40,280 nt of DNA, taken from contig JAEDIH010000002.1 in NCBI GenBank assembly GCA_016292575.1, forward strand, positions 1 to 40,280. The letters run 5' to 3'. A program made the translations under genes and the position numbers. Numbering within the stretch: position 1 is the stretch's first letter; each line of letters starts with the position of its first letter. A model generated the notes under the pieces. The model did not search any database, was not told the origin of the DNA, and saw nothing but the letters and a program-made list of their open reading frames with translations. Origin of the DNA: Clostridiaceae bacterium. Its GTDB lineage: Bacteria > Bacillota > Clostridia > Oscillospirales > Acutalibacteraceae. Positions 16,805 to 24,197 of the stretch are shown here, one piece after another.

Positions 16805-18015
16805 GGAGAACCGGTCTTTTCGGCGGAACATTCAATCCGCCGCACGTTGCACATTTGCGCCTTGCCGAAAAAGCCATAGAGGGCGCAAGGCTTGACCGCG
16901 TAATAATCATGCCTGCATTCATTCCGCCGCATAAAGCCGCGCCGGAGCTTTTGAAAAGCGAGGACAGGCTTGAGCTTTGCAGACGCACTTTCTGCGGCGA
17001 AAAGTTTGAAATATCCGACCTTGAGCTTCGGCGCAAAGGAAAAAGCTATACCGTTCAGACGCTTGAGGAGCTGAAAGAGCTTTATCCCGATGATGAGTTT
17101 TTCCTGATTATCGGCTCGGATATGCTTTTGAGCTTTAAAAACTGGTATCGGTATGAGGATATTCTGAAATACGCTTCGCTTTGCGTAATGACGAGGGAAA
17201 AGGCGGTCAGCAGAGCAGAGCTTTTTGAATATTGCAAAAATGAGCTGAAGCTTTTGAGCAAAGATTTTATCATTCTTGACAGCGACGCTTTTGAGCTTTC
17301 CTCAACCGAGGTCAGGCAAAAAGCAAAGGAGGGCAAAAGTTTGAGCAATATGCTGACCGAAAAAGCAAATGAATATATTAAAGAAAAGTCCTTTTATTCA
17401 GGGACTTCTTATGAAAAAATCAAAGCCCTTTTGAAAGAGCGGCTCGATGAACACCGCTATATCCATTCGCTCGGCGTTGCCGACAGTGCAAAGGAGCTTG
17501 CCGTGCGCTTCGGCGCAGATGAAAACAAGGCGTATCTTGCCGGTCTGCTTCATGACATTACAAAAAACGAAACGAACGAAAGACAGTTGAAATTGTTTGA
17601 AAGTGATGGTATAATCTTGAATCAGGTTGAAAAGAACAACCCCAAGCTTTGGCATGCCATGACCGCGCCTATCTTTATTAAAAACGAGCTTGGCGTCACG
17701 GACGAAGAAATTCTTTCGGCTGTCCGCTATCACACCACGGGCAGAGCCTCAATGAGCCTGCTTGAAAAAATTGTTTATATCGCCGATTACATCTCCGCCG
17801 AGCGCGACTATCCCGATGTTGACGTCATGCGCGCTCTTGCAAAGGAAAGCCTTGAAAAGGCGGCGCTGTATTCGCTTGAATATACCCTGAAAAAGCTTTC
17901 AAAAAGCGAGCTTGTCATTCACAACGACAGCCTGAGCTTTTATAACGAGCTTGTTATTCTCGGCGTTTCGGTCAAAGCCGAAACAGAAAGGAAAAATGCC
18001 AATGAACGAACTTGA
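16801..18015 (+). CDS. nadD: Fused nicotinate-nucleotide adenylyltransferase (NadD) and YqeK HD hydrolase
   Basis: This 404-residue protein joins two enzymes that are usually separate adjacent genes. Residues 1 to about 200 are NadD, which adenylates nicotinate mononucleotide in NAD synthesis: GGTFNPPHVAH near the start, a PPHK motif, IIGSDMLLSFKNW, and ISSTEVR-like LSSTEVRQK at the end. Residues about 205-395 are YqeK, an HD-domain symmetrical Ap4A hydrolase: HRYIHSLGVADSA near 218, LLHDITKNE near 249, later YHTTGRASM and YIADYISAERDYPDVD. No stop codon or frameshift separates the domains. It overlaps yhbY by 4 bp and rsfS by 14 bp. Confidence 0.94.
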   Translation: MRRTGLFGGTFNPPHVAHLRLAEKAIEGARLDRVIIMPAFIPPHKAAPELLKSEDRLELCRRTFCGEKFEISDLELRRKGKSYTVQTLEELKELYPDDEFFLIIGSDMLLSFKNWYRYEDILKYASLCVMTREKAVSRAELFEYCKNELKLLSKDFIILDSDAFELSSTEVRQKAKEGKSLSNMLTEKANEYIKEKSFYSGTSYEKIKALLKERLDEHRYIHSLGVADSAKELAVRFGADENKAYLAGLLHDITKNETNERQLKLFESDGIILNQVEKNNPKLWHAMTAPIFIKNELGVTDEEILSAVRYHTTGRASMSLLEKIVYIADYISAERDYPDVDVMRALAKESLEKAALYSLEYTLKKLSKSELVIHNDSLSFYNELVILGVSVKAETERKNANERT

Positions 18016-18361
18016 ATTAACAAGGGAAATTGTGAAAGTGCTTGACCGCAAAAAGGCCATGGATATCAAGGTGCTGCGCATCAACGAGCTTTCCATTGTT
18101 GCGGATTATTTCGTAATTGCCTCCGGTACTTCAAACACCCATGTCAAATCTCTTGCGGACGAGGTTGAGTATGAGCTTTCGCAAAAGGGAGTCGAGCCAT
18201 CACACATCGAGGGCAGGGCAACGGGTTGGATACTGCTTGATTACGGTTCGGTTATCGTCCACGTTTTCACCGGTGAAAGCCGCGAGTATTATAACCTTGA
18301 GCGCCTTTGGTCGGACGCCGCGCAAATTGACATCAGCGATATTGCAGACAACAGAGATTAA
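18002..18361 (+). CDS. rsfS: Ribosome silencing factor RsfS
   Basis: RsfS binds L14 on the 50S subunit and blocks 30S joining when nutrients are scarce. From ATG 18002 the protein is 119 residues, starting MNELELTREIVKVLDRKK. An ATG at 17996 is also possible, but AAAGGA (17987-17992) is better spaced to 18002. Family motifs are VADYFVIASGTSNTHVKSLADEV, EGRATGWILLDYGSVIVHVF and YYNLERLW. It overlaps the end of nadD-yqeK by 14 bp. Confidence 0.95.
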   Translation: MNELELTREIVKVLDRKKAMDIKVLRINELSIVADYFVIASGTSNTHVKSLADEVEYELSQKGVEPSHIEGRATGWILLDYGSVIVHVFTGESREYYNLERLWSDAAQIDISDIADNRD

Positions 18362-18381
18362 TATAATACGGAGTGATAAAC

Positions 18382-20787
18382 TTGAACTACAACTTTAAAA
18401 AGACAGAGAAAAAGTGGCAGGAAAAATGGGAGGACTGCGGCGTTTTCCACGCGCAGGATAATTCCGACAAGAAAAAGTTCTACGCCCTTGTTGAGTTTCC
18501 CTATCCCAGCGGAGCGGGAATGCACGTCGGCCATATCAAGGCTTATTCCGGTCTTGAGGTAATCTCCAGAAAGCGCAGAATGGAGGGCTATAACGTTCTT
18601 TTTCCGATAGGCTTTGACGCTTACGGTCTTCCGACGGAGAACTATGCGATAAAAACCGGAATTCATCCGCGCAAGGTTACGGATATGAACATTGAAAAGT
18701 TTTCAAGCCAGCTTAAAAGGGTGGGCTTCTCCTTTGACTGGACAAGAGTTATCGACACCACTCAGGAGGAGTATTACAAGTGGACCCAGTGGATTTTCCT
18801 CAAAATGTTTGAGCACGGACTTGCTTTCAGGGATAAGACGCTTGTCAACTACTGCCCGTCGTGCAAGGTTGTCCTTTCCAACGAGGATTCGCAGGGCGGA
18901 AAGTGTGATATCTGCCACAGCGAAATTGTTCAGAAGTCCAAGGACGTGTGGTATCTTCGCATAACGGAATATGCCGACAAGCTGCTTGAGGGTCTTAATC
19001 ATGTTGACTTTCTTCCCAATATTCGCCTTCAGCAGGAAAACTGGATCGGAAAATCGACCGGCGCGTTTGTTGTCTTTAAGCTCAAGGATATTGACGAAAG
19101 CTTCAGGATTTACACCACCCGTCCGGACACCCTTTTCGGCGTAACGTTCATGGTTATGGCTCCGGAGCATCCGCTCCTCGATAAGTATAAAGACCGCATC
19201 AAAAATTTTGACGCAGTTGAAGCCTACAGGGCTGAATGCGCCAAAAAGACCGAATTCGAAAGGACTCAGCTTGTCAAGGACAAAACAGGCGTTCGCCTTG
19301 ACGGCTTTTCGGCTATCAACCCCGTTAACGGCAAGGAGATTCCCGTCTTTATTTCCGACTACGTCATGATGGGCTACGGTACCGGCGCAATCATGGCCGT
19401 TCCGGCTCACGATCAGCGTGACTATGACTTTGCAAAGAAGTTCGGCGTTGATATAATTGAGGTCATCAAAGGCGGTGACATAAACGAAAAGGCTTATACC
19501 GGCGAGGGAGAGGTTGTCAATTCCGGCTTCCTTAACGGCTGCAAGCATAAAGAGGAAGCGATTGAAAAAATGCTTTGCTTCCTCACGGAAAAGGGTGTCG
19601 GCGAAAAAGGCGTTCAGTACAAGATGAAAGACTGGGCGTTCAACCGCCAGCGTTACTGGGGCGAGCCTATTCCCATTGTATACTGCGAAAAGTGCGGAAT
19701 GGTACCCGTTCCTTATAACGAGCTTCCGCTGAAGCTTCCCGAGGTTCAGGACTTCAAGCCCGGCTCTGACGGAGAAAGTCCGCTTGCAAAGATTGAATCC
19801 TTTGTCAACTGCACCTGTCCCAAGTGCGGCTCAAAGGCACGCCGCGAGACGGACACCATGCCTCAGTGGGCAGGCTCTTCGTGGTACTTTTTGCGTTACA
19901 TTGACCCGCACAACAGCGAGTGCTTTGCCGATATGGACAAAATGCGCTATTGGGGTCCCGTTGACTGGTACAACGGCGGTATGGAGCACGTAACGCGCCA
20001 CCTGATTTATTCGCGCTTCTGGCATAGGTTCCTTTATGATATCGGCGTTGTTCCGTTCCCCGAACCCTATGCCAAGCGTACCGCTCAGGGTCTTATTCTC
20101 GGTCCCGACGGAGACAAAATGTCAAAATCCAAGGGCAACGTTGTTGACCCGAACGATGTTGTTGACGAGTTCGGCGCAGATGTTCTTCGTACATATGTCC
20201 TCTTCATGGGCGACTATGAAAAAGCTGCTCCGTGGTCGGAAAACAGCGTAAAGGGCTGCAAGCGCTTTATAGACAGAGTCTGGGGCCTTCAGGATATCGT
20301 AAGCGACAAAACGGGCTTTTCAAAGAAGCTTGAAAGCTCGTTCCATAAGACAATCAAAAAGGTTTCGAGCGATATTGAAGGTCTCAAGTTCAACACCGCC
20401 ATTGCCGCAATGATGACTCTGCTTAACGAAATTTATGCCGCAGGCTCAATAACAAGGGACGAGCTTCGCACTTTCCTGCTACTTCTCAATCCCTTTGCTC
20501 CGCACGTTACGGAGGAAGTCAACGAGCTGCTTTCGCTCGGTTCAATGCTCGCCGTTAGCGAATGGCCGTCCTTTGACGAGTCAAAGTGTGCCGACGATAC
20601 CGTTGAAATTGCCGTTCAGGTCAACGGTAAGCTCAGGGGCAGAATCAGCGTTCCGGCCGATATCTCTGAGGAGGACGCAATTTCTCTTGCAAAAAATGAA
20701 GAAAAGGTTGCTGCGGAAATTGAGGGCAGGAACATTATCAAAGAGCTTTATGTTAAGGGAAGACTTGTCAATATCGTTGCAAAATAA
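18382..20787 (+). CDS. leuS: Leucyl-tRNA synthetase
   Basis: This class Ia synthetase charges tRNA-Leu. The start is TTG at 18382: ACGGAG (18368-18373) lies 8 nt upstream and the protein begins MNYNFKKTEKKWQEKW, as in homologues. A GTG at 18373 would overlap the ribosome binding site. The 801 residues carry the HIGH-type motif MHVGHIKAY near 45, the zinc-binding-like CPSCKVVLSNED region, the inserted editing domain (TRPDTLFGVTFMV), the CP/catalytic segment ending in KMSKSKGN near 578, and the anticodon-binding and C-terminal domains. It is complete. Confidence 0.98.
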   Translation: MNYNFKKTEKKWQEKWEDCGVFHAQDNSDKKKFYALVEFPYPSGAGMHVGHIKAYSGLEVISRKRRMEGYNVLFPIGFDAYGLPTENYAIKTGIHPRKVTDMNIEKFSSQLKRVGFSFDWTRVIDTTQEEYYKWTQWIFLKMFEHGLAFRDKTLVNYCPSCKVVLSNEDSQGGKCDICHSEIVQKSKDVWYLRITEYADKLLEGLNHVDFLPNIRLQQENWIGKSTGAFVVFKLKDIDESFRIYTTRPDTLFGVTFMVMAPEHPLLDKYKDRIKNFDAVEAYRAECAKKTEFERTQLVKDKTGVRLDGFSAINPVNGKEIPVFISDYVMMGYGTGAIMAVPAHDQRDYDFAKKFGVDIIEVIKGGDINEKAYTGEGEVVNSGFLNGCKHKEEAIEKMLCFLTEKGVGEKGVQYKMKDWAFNRQRYWGEPIPIVYCEKCGMVPVPYNELPLKLPEVQDFKPGSDGESPLAKIESFVNCTCPKCGSKARRETDTMPQWAGSSWYFLRYIDPHNSECFADMDKMRYWGPVDWYNGGMEHVTRHLIYSRFWHRFLYDIGVVPFPEPYAKRTAQGLILGPDGDKMSKSKGNVVDPNDVVDEFGADVLRTYVLFMGDYEKAAPWSENSVKGCKRFIDRVWGLQDIVSDKTGFSKKLESSFHKTIKKVSSDIEGLKFNTAIAAMMTLLNEIYAAGSITRDELRTFLLLLNPFAPHVTEEVNELLSLGSMLAVSEWPSFDESKCADDTVEIAVQVNGKLRGRISVPADISEEDAISLAKNEEKVAAEIEGRNIIKELYVKGRLVNIVAK

Positions 20788-20839
20788 TACCGCTGACGAA
20801 AAAATCCACCAAATGCTTTGTATTATTGCAAATAAACGC

Positions 20840-20868
20840 TTGACAAGCTGAAAATGTTATTGTATAAT
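20840..20868 (+). promoter_or_regulatory. Perfect consensus sigma-A promoter for rpsU
   Basis: TTGACA (20840-20845) and TATAAT (20863-20868) are separated by exactly 17 bp. This is the strongest promoter match in the window and fits a ribosomal protein gene. It makes rpsU a separate unit from leuS. Confidence 0.92.
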
Positions 20869-20874
20869 ATTTGG

Positions 20875-20929
20875 CGTATCCTAAGTGGAAATATACCCCT
20901 GCTAAACAGGCGGAGGGAGGGAATTATAG
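20875..20929 (+). promoter_or_regulatory. Short rpsU leader with tandem Shine-Dalgarno tracts
   Basis: The approximately 55-nt leader holds a CCTG/CAGG mini-hairpin with loop CTAAA (about 20898-20910). It is followed by a double purine tract, GGAGG (20912-20916) and GGGAGGG (20915-20921), then 8 nt to the ATG. An upstream ACCCCT could pair with part of the purine tract and mask it. Autoregulation is inferred only. Confidence 0.35.
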
Positions 20930-21106
20930 ATGAGTCAGGTTAAAGTTAAAGAAAACGAATCTCTTGACAGCGCTCTGAGACGTTTTAAAAGACAGACCTC
21001 GCGCGACGGAATCATTCAGGAAGTTCGCAAAAGAGAACATTATGAAAAGCCTTCCGTAGCAAGAAAAAAGAAGTCTGAGGCTGCTCGTAAGCGTAAATAC
21101 AAGTAA
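20930..21106 (+). CDS. rpsU: 30S ribosomal protein S21
   Basis: This 58-residue, very basic protein of the small subunit helps initiation near the anti-Shine-Dalgarno end of 16S rRNA. It starts MSQVKVKENESLDSALRRFK, continues with RQTSRDGIIQEVRKREHYEKPS and ends in a lysine/arginine-rich tail, all typical of S21. It is monocistronic: a consensus promoter stands 60 bp upstream and a terminator begins 13 bp after the stop. Confidence 0.98.
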   Translation: MSQVKVKENESLDSALRRFKRQTSRDGIIQEVRKREHYEKPSVARKKKSEAARKRKYK

Positions 21107-21119
21107 ACCAACAACTGGG

Positions 21120-21149
21120 CGGGCAATGGTTTTTCCATTGCCCGTTTTT
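21120..21149 (+). terminator. Rho-independent terminator after rpsU
   Basis: A perfect 10-bp stem (CGGGCAATGG, 21120-21129, with CCATTGCCCG, 21135-21144) has a TTTTT loop and a five-T tail. Outer bases CAACAA and TTGTTG extend the pairing. Confidence 0.95.
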
Positions 21150-21243
21150 ATTGTTGAATGCTCCTTTTTCCGTGGTCTGCTAAAGGATATTTTGTTTTTT
21201 CAAAAAGTTGCAGACAAAGGCGTTAATGAAAGGCTGTGTTTAT

Positions 21244-22308
21244 ATGTCGATTGAAAAACTCAAATATATGCTTCGCGACCGCGCTGCCGCCGCTCTTATT
21301 ATGAGTGAGGATAATGTGCGCTATTTCACGTCGTTTTCTTCCACAAACGGTTATCTTCTTGTAACGGGAGAGAATGCGTTTTTCCTTACCGACAGCCGAT
21401 ACATTGAGGCTGCACGCAAAACGATAAAAACCGTTGACGGTGTTCTTCTTTTTGAAAACTTTGAAAAATCGCTCGTTTCGCTTGTTAACGAGCTTTCAAT
21501 AAAGACTCTTTCGGTTGAGGGCGCAAGAATAACCGTAAAAAGGCTCAATGAGCTTAAAAAGGTGCTTTTGTCCGTTGATTTTGAAACCGAAAAGCTTGAC
21601 GGTGAAATTGACTCTCTGCGCGCCGTAAAGAGCAGGGAGGAGTGCCGGAAGATTATTGAAGCCCAGCGCATTGCGGAAAAAGCCCTTGAAATGCTTCTGC
21701 CAAAGATAAAGGTCGGAGCGGTTGAACGCGAGCTTTCGCTTGAGCTTGATTATACAATGCTGAAGCTCGGCGCTCAGGCTCTTTCGTTTGAGACAATCGC
21801 CGTTTCCGGAAAAAACGGCTCAATGCCTCACGGTATACCGGGTGATAAAAAAATTGAAAGCGGAGATTTTATCACCTTTGACTTTGGCGCGGTCTATAAG
21901 GATTATCACAGCGACATGACAAGAACCTTTGCCGTCGGCGCGGTTTCCGATAAGCAGCGCGATGTTTATGAAACGGTTCTCAGAGCGCAAAAATCCGCCA
22001 TTGATGCGGTCTGCGCCGGAAAAAAGTGCTCCGATATTGACAAAGTCGCAAGAGATATAATTGCCGAAAAAGGCTACGGCGAATACTTCGGTCACGGTCT
22101 CGGTCACGGAGTCGGAGTTGAAATTCATGAATTTCCGAGCGTTTCACCGCGCAGCAGCACCGTGCTTGAGGCCGGTCACATCATTACAATCGAACCGGGA
22201 ATTTATATTCCCGGTGAATTCGGCGTCCGGATTGAAGATATGCTGTATGTTACCGAAGACGGCTTCATTAATCTTACCGAATGCCCGAAAGAGCTGCTAA
22301 TTTTATAA
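21244..22308 (+). CDS. M24-family Xaa-Pro aminopeptidase (YqhT/PepP type)
   Basis: This is a cytosolic metallopeptidase that removes the N-terminal residue before proline. ATG 21244 gives MSIEKLKYMLRDR, matching homologue starts. ATG 21226 is an alternative with a closer AAAGG. From 21244 the protein has 354 residues: a creatinase-type N-terminal domain (to about 125), then the pita-bread domain with all five metal ligands, D213, D224 (in DYHSDMTRTF), H288 (GHGLGHGVG), E317 (TIEPGIY) and E331. In Bacillus a similar gene precedes efp; here hflX follows after 36 bp. Confidence 0.93.
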   Translation: MSIEKLKYMLRDRAAAALIMSEDNVRYFTSFSSTNGYLLVTGENAFFLTDSRYIEAARKTIKTVDGVLLFENFEKSLVSLVNELSIKTLSVEGARITVKRLNELKKVLLSVDFETEKLDGEIDSLRAVKSREECRKIIEAQRIAEKALEMLLPKIKVGAVERELSLELDYTMLKLGAQALSFETIAVSGKNGSMPHGIPGDKKIESGDFITFDFGAVYKDYHSDMTRTFAVGAVSDKQRDVYETVLRAQKSAIDAVCAGKKCSDIDKVARDIIAEKGYGEYFGHGLGHGVGVEIHEFPSVSPRSSTVLEAGHIITIEPGIYIPGEFGVRIEDMLYVTEDGFINLTECPKELLIL

Positions 22309-22344
22309 AATACTCATATATTACAATAGAAGGAGGCGGCAGCC

Positions 22345-23598
22345 GTGGAAATGTATGAAAATAAACGGGAAAAGGAAAAAGCCTTGCTTGTTTCCGTTGA
22401 TACGGGCGAATTTGACGCCGAGGTTTCCATTGACGAGCTTGAGGAGCTTGCGCACACGGCGGGCGCCGAGGTGCTCGGAAAGCTGATTCAGAAAAGGGAA
22501 AGACCCGAAGCCGCCACCTTTGTCGGCGCCGGAAAGCTTGCGGAAATCATTGCTTTCTGCTCTGCGCAGGATGTGGATCTGCTGATTTTTGACAGTGAGC
22601 TTACTCCGTCGCAGCAGCGCAACCTTGAAAAGCTTACCGGTGTGCGCGTGATTGACCGCACAATGCTCATTCTTGACATCTTTGCCGCAAGGGCAAGAAC
22701 GGGGGAGGGCAAGCTTCAGGTTGAGCTGGCTCAGCTGAAATACTCATTGCCGCGCCTTGCCGGCCAGGGTCAGTCGCTGTCGCGTCTTGGCGGCGGAATC
22801 GGAACAAGAGGTCCGGGCGAAAGTAAGCTTGAAAGCGACCGCAGACACATCAACAGGCGTATTCAGAAGCTTGAAGAACAGCTTCATGAACTTGAAAAGC
22901 GCCGCGATCTTTTAAGAAGGCGGCGCAGGAAGGACGGCATTCAGACCGTCGCAATAGTCGGCTATACCAATGCAGGCAAATCAACGCTCATGAATGCACT
23001 GACAAAGGCAGGCGTTCTGGCGGAGGATAAGCTTTTTGCAACGCTTGACCCAACCTCGCGCGCACTGACTCTGCCCGACGGTCGCAAGGTCATGCTTGTT
23101 GACACGGTAGGTCTAATCCGCAGATTGCCGCACAGGCTTGTTGAAGCCTTCAAATCAACGCTTGAGGAGGCTGCTCAGGCTTCCGTTATCCTCAATGTCT
23201 GCGACGCTTCGGACGAGCATTGCTCGGAGCATCTTGAAGTGACGAAAAAGCTTCTTGACGAGCTGGGCTGTGCCTCAACTCCGGTAGTCTCCGTCATGAA
23301 TAAATGCGACCTTGTCGGCAACATTTATTCAATGCCCACGTTCGGAAAGACGGTTCTCATCTCGGCACTCTGCGAGCGCGGCTTTGACGAACTGCTTGCC
23401 GCAATCCAGAAGGAGCTGCCGCAAACGCGCAAAACCGCCTCGCTGCTGATTCCGTTCAAAAACGGCGCGGCAGCGGCAAGAATACGGGACAAGGGCGTGG
23501 TGCATGAGGAGGAGTACCGAGAGGACGGACTTTTCATGCGTGCTACGGTTGAAATGTCGCTTCTTGATGAATATAAGGAATGGATAATTGATGATTAA
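22345..23598 (+). CDS. hflX: GTPase HflX
   Basis: HflX binds the 50S subunit and splits stalled or heat-damaged ribosomes. The GTG start at 22345 lies 8 nt after AGGAGG (22331-22336); ATG 22351 is less well spaced. The 417 residues contain the N-terminal HflX domain with RPEAATFVGAGKL and the GGIGTRGPGESKLE linker, a coiled segment, then the G domain: G1 GYTNAGKST near 207, G3 DTVGLIRRLP near 252, G4 NKCD near 320. The stop overlaps by 4 bp, tail to tail, with the minus-strand gene that follows. Confidence 0.96.
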   Translation: MEMYENKREKEKALLVSVDTGEFDAEVSIDELEELAHTAGAEVLGKLIQKRERPEAATFVGAGKLAEIIAFCSAQDVDLLIFDSELTPSQQRNLEKLTGVRVIDRTMLILDIFAARARTGEGKLQVELAQLKYSLPRLAGQGQSLSRLGGGIGTRGPGESKLESDRRHINRRIQKLEEQLHELEKRRDLLRRRRRKDGIQTVAIVGYTNAGKSTLMNALTKAGVLAEDKLFATLDPTSRALTLPDGRKVMLVDTVGLIRRLPHRLVEAFKSTLEEAAQASVILNVCDASDEHCSEHLEVTKKLLDELGCASTPVVSVMNKCDLVGNIYSMPTFGKTVLISALCERGFDELLAAIQKELPQTRKTASLLIPFKNGAAAARIRDKGVVHEEEYREDGLFMRATVEMSLLDEYKEWIIDD

Positions 23599-24110
23599 GC
23601 CGCGGTGCTGCTTTCATTTGCCTTATCCTGCGGAAAATCAAAGGTGTGCATAAAGCCGGAAAGCTCAATGCTTGAGATGTCTCCGCCGATAACAACTCCG
23701 CCATAAACAAGCAGGTTTGCTCTGATAACCCCCTCGCTGTTTTCATAGCCGGGATAGTTCTTGACGTTGTATGACCAGCATTTGACACGCGCACCCTTAT
23801 ATTTTTCAAGATCGAGCTTCTGCTCTTTCTGAATAACATTGTACTGATTATAAACATCGTCAAATTCTTCGGGAATAACAACCTCCTTGACCTCGGCAGG
23901 TTCTTCCTCAACCTCCCAGCCGAACTGCGAAAGGAAAGAGAGCCGCTCCTCGGCTGTTTCCGCCTTATAAACAATTCCGTTCATGCTTGAAACGGGGGCG
24001 CTTTTGCTCTTTTTCACGGCGTAGACTCCGCCTATCGTTGCAAGGACTGCAACCGCCGCAATGAGCGCAACGGTTTTAAGACTTGACGATTTTACCGAAA
24101 CATAAAACAT
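23595..24110 (-). CDS. Membrane-anchored DUF4830-like protein
   Basis: This 171-residue protein has one N-terminal membrane segment (about 11-31) and an extracytoplasmic domain. The domain resembles DUF4830 by recall: ERLSFLSQFGWEVEEEP near 54, an IPEEFDDVYNQYNVIQK helix, a YKGARVKCWSYNV strand, and a C-terminal VRANLLVY-type, VIGGDISS, GFMH series. No function is known to me. The minus-strand start has AAAGGTGG 7 nt upstream. It converges with hflX with a 4-bp overlap of stop codons (TTAA), so neither gene can have a terminator in between. It diverges from the amylase gene. Confidence 0.75.
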   Translation of the reverse strand: MFYVSVKSSSLKTVALIAAVAVLATIGGVYAVKKSKSAPVSSMNGIVYKAETAEERLSFLSQFGWEVEEEPAEVKEVVIPEEFDDVYNQYNVIQKEQKLDLEKYKGARVKCWSYNVKNYPGYENSEGVIRANLLVYGGVVIGGDISSIELSGFMHTFDFPQDKANESSTAA

Positions 24111-24159
24111 ATTCAGTCCACCTTTATCAGTTAATCAACAGTTACCTGATATATCCTAT

Positions 24160-24184
24160 GCCCATTTGGGGCGAATCATGATTC
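24160..24184. promoter_or_regulatory. Palindromes in the divergent DUF4830-amylase gap
   Basis: The perfect 12-bp palindrome GAATCATGATTC (24173-24184) abuts the amylase ribosome binding site, and GCCC/GGGC (24160-24163, 24069 excluded; right arm within 24168-24172) forms a small hairpin just left of it. A repressor site between the divergent genes is possible. No consensus promoter was found here in either direction. Confidence 0.35.
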
Positions 24185-24197
24185 AAAGGAAGTCTTT

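Noticed and set aside
18703..19548. A 281-residue open frame opposite leuS
   Set aside because: It lies wholly inside an intact, well-conserved leuS and its translation shows no known motif.
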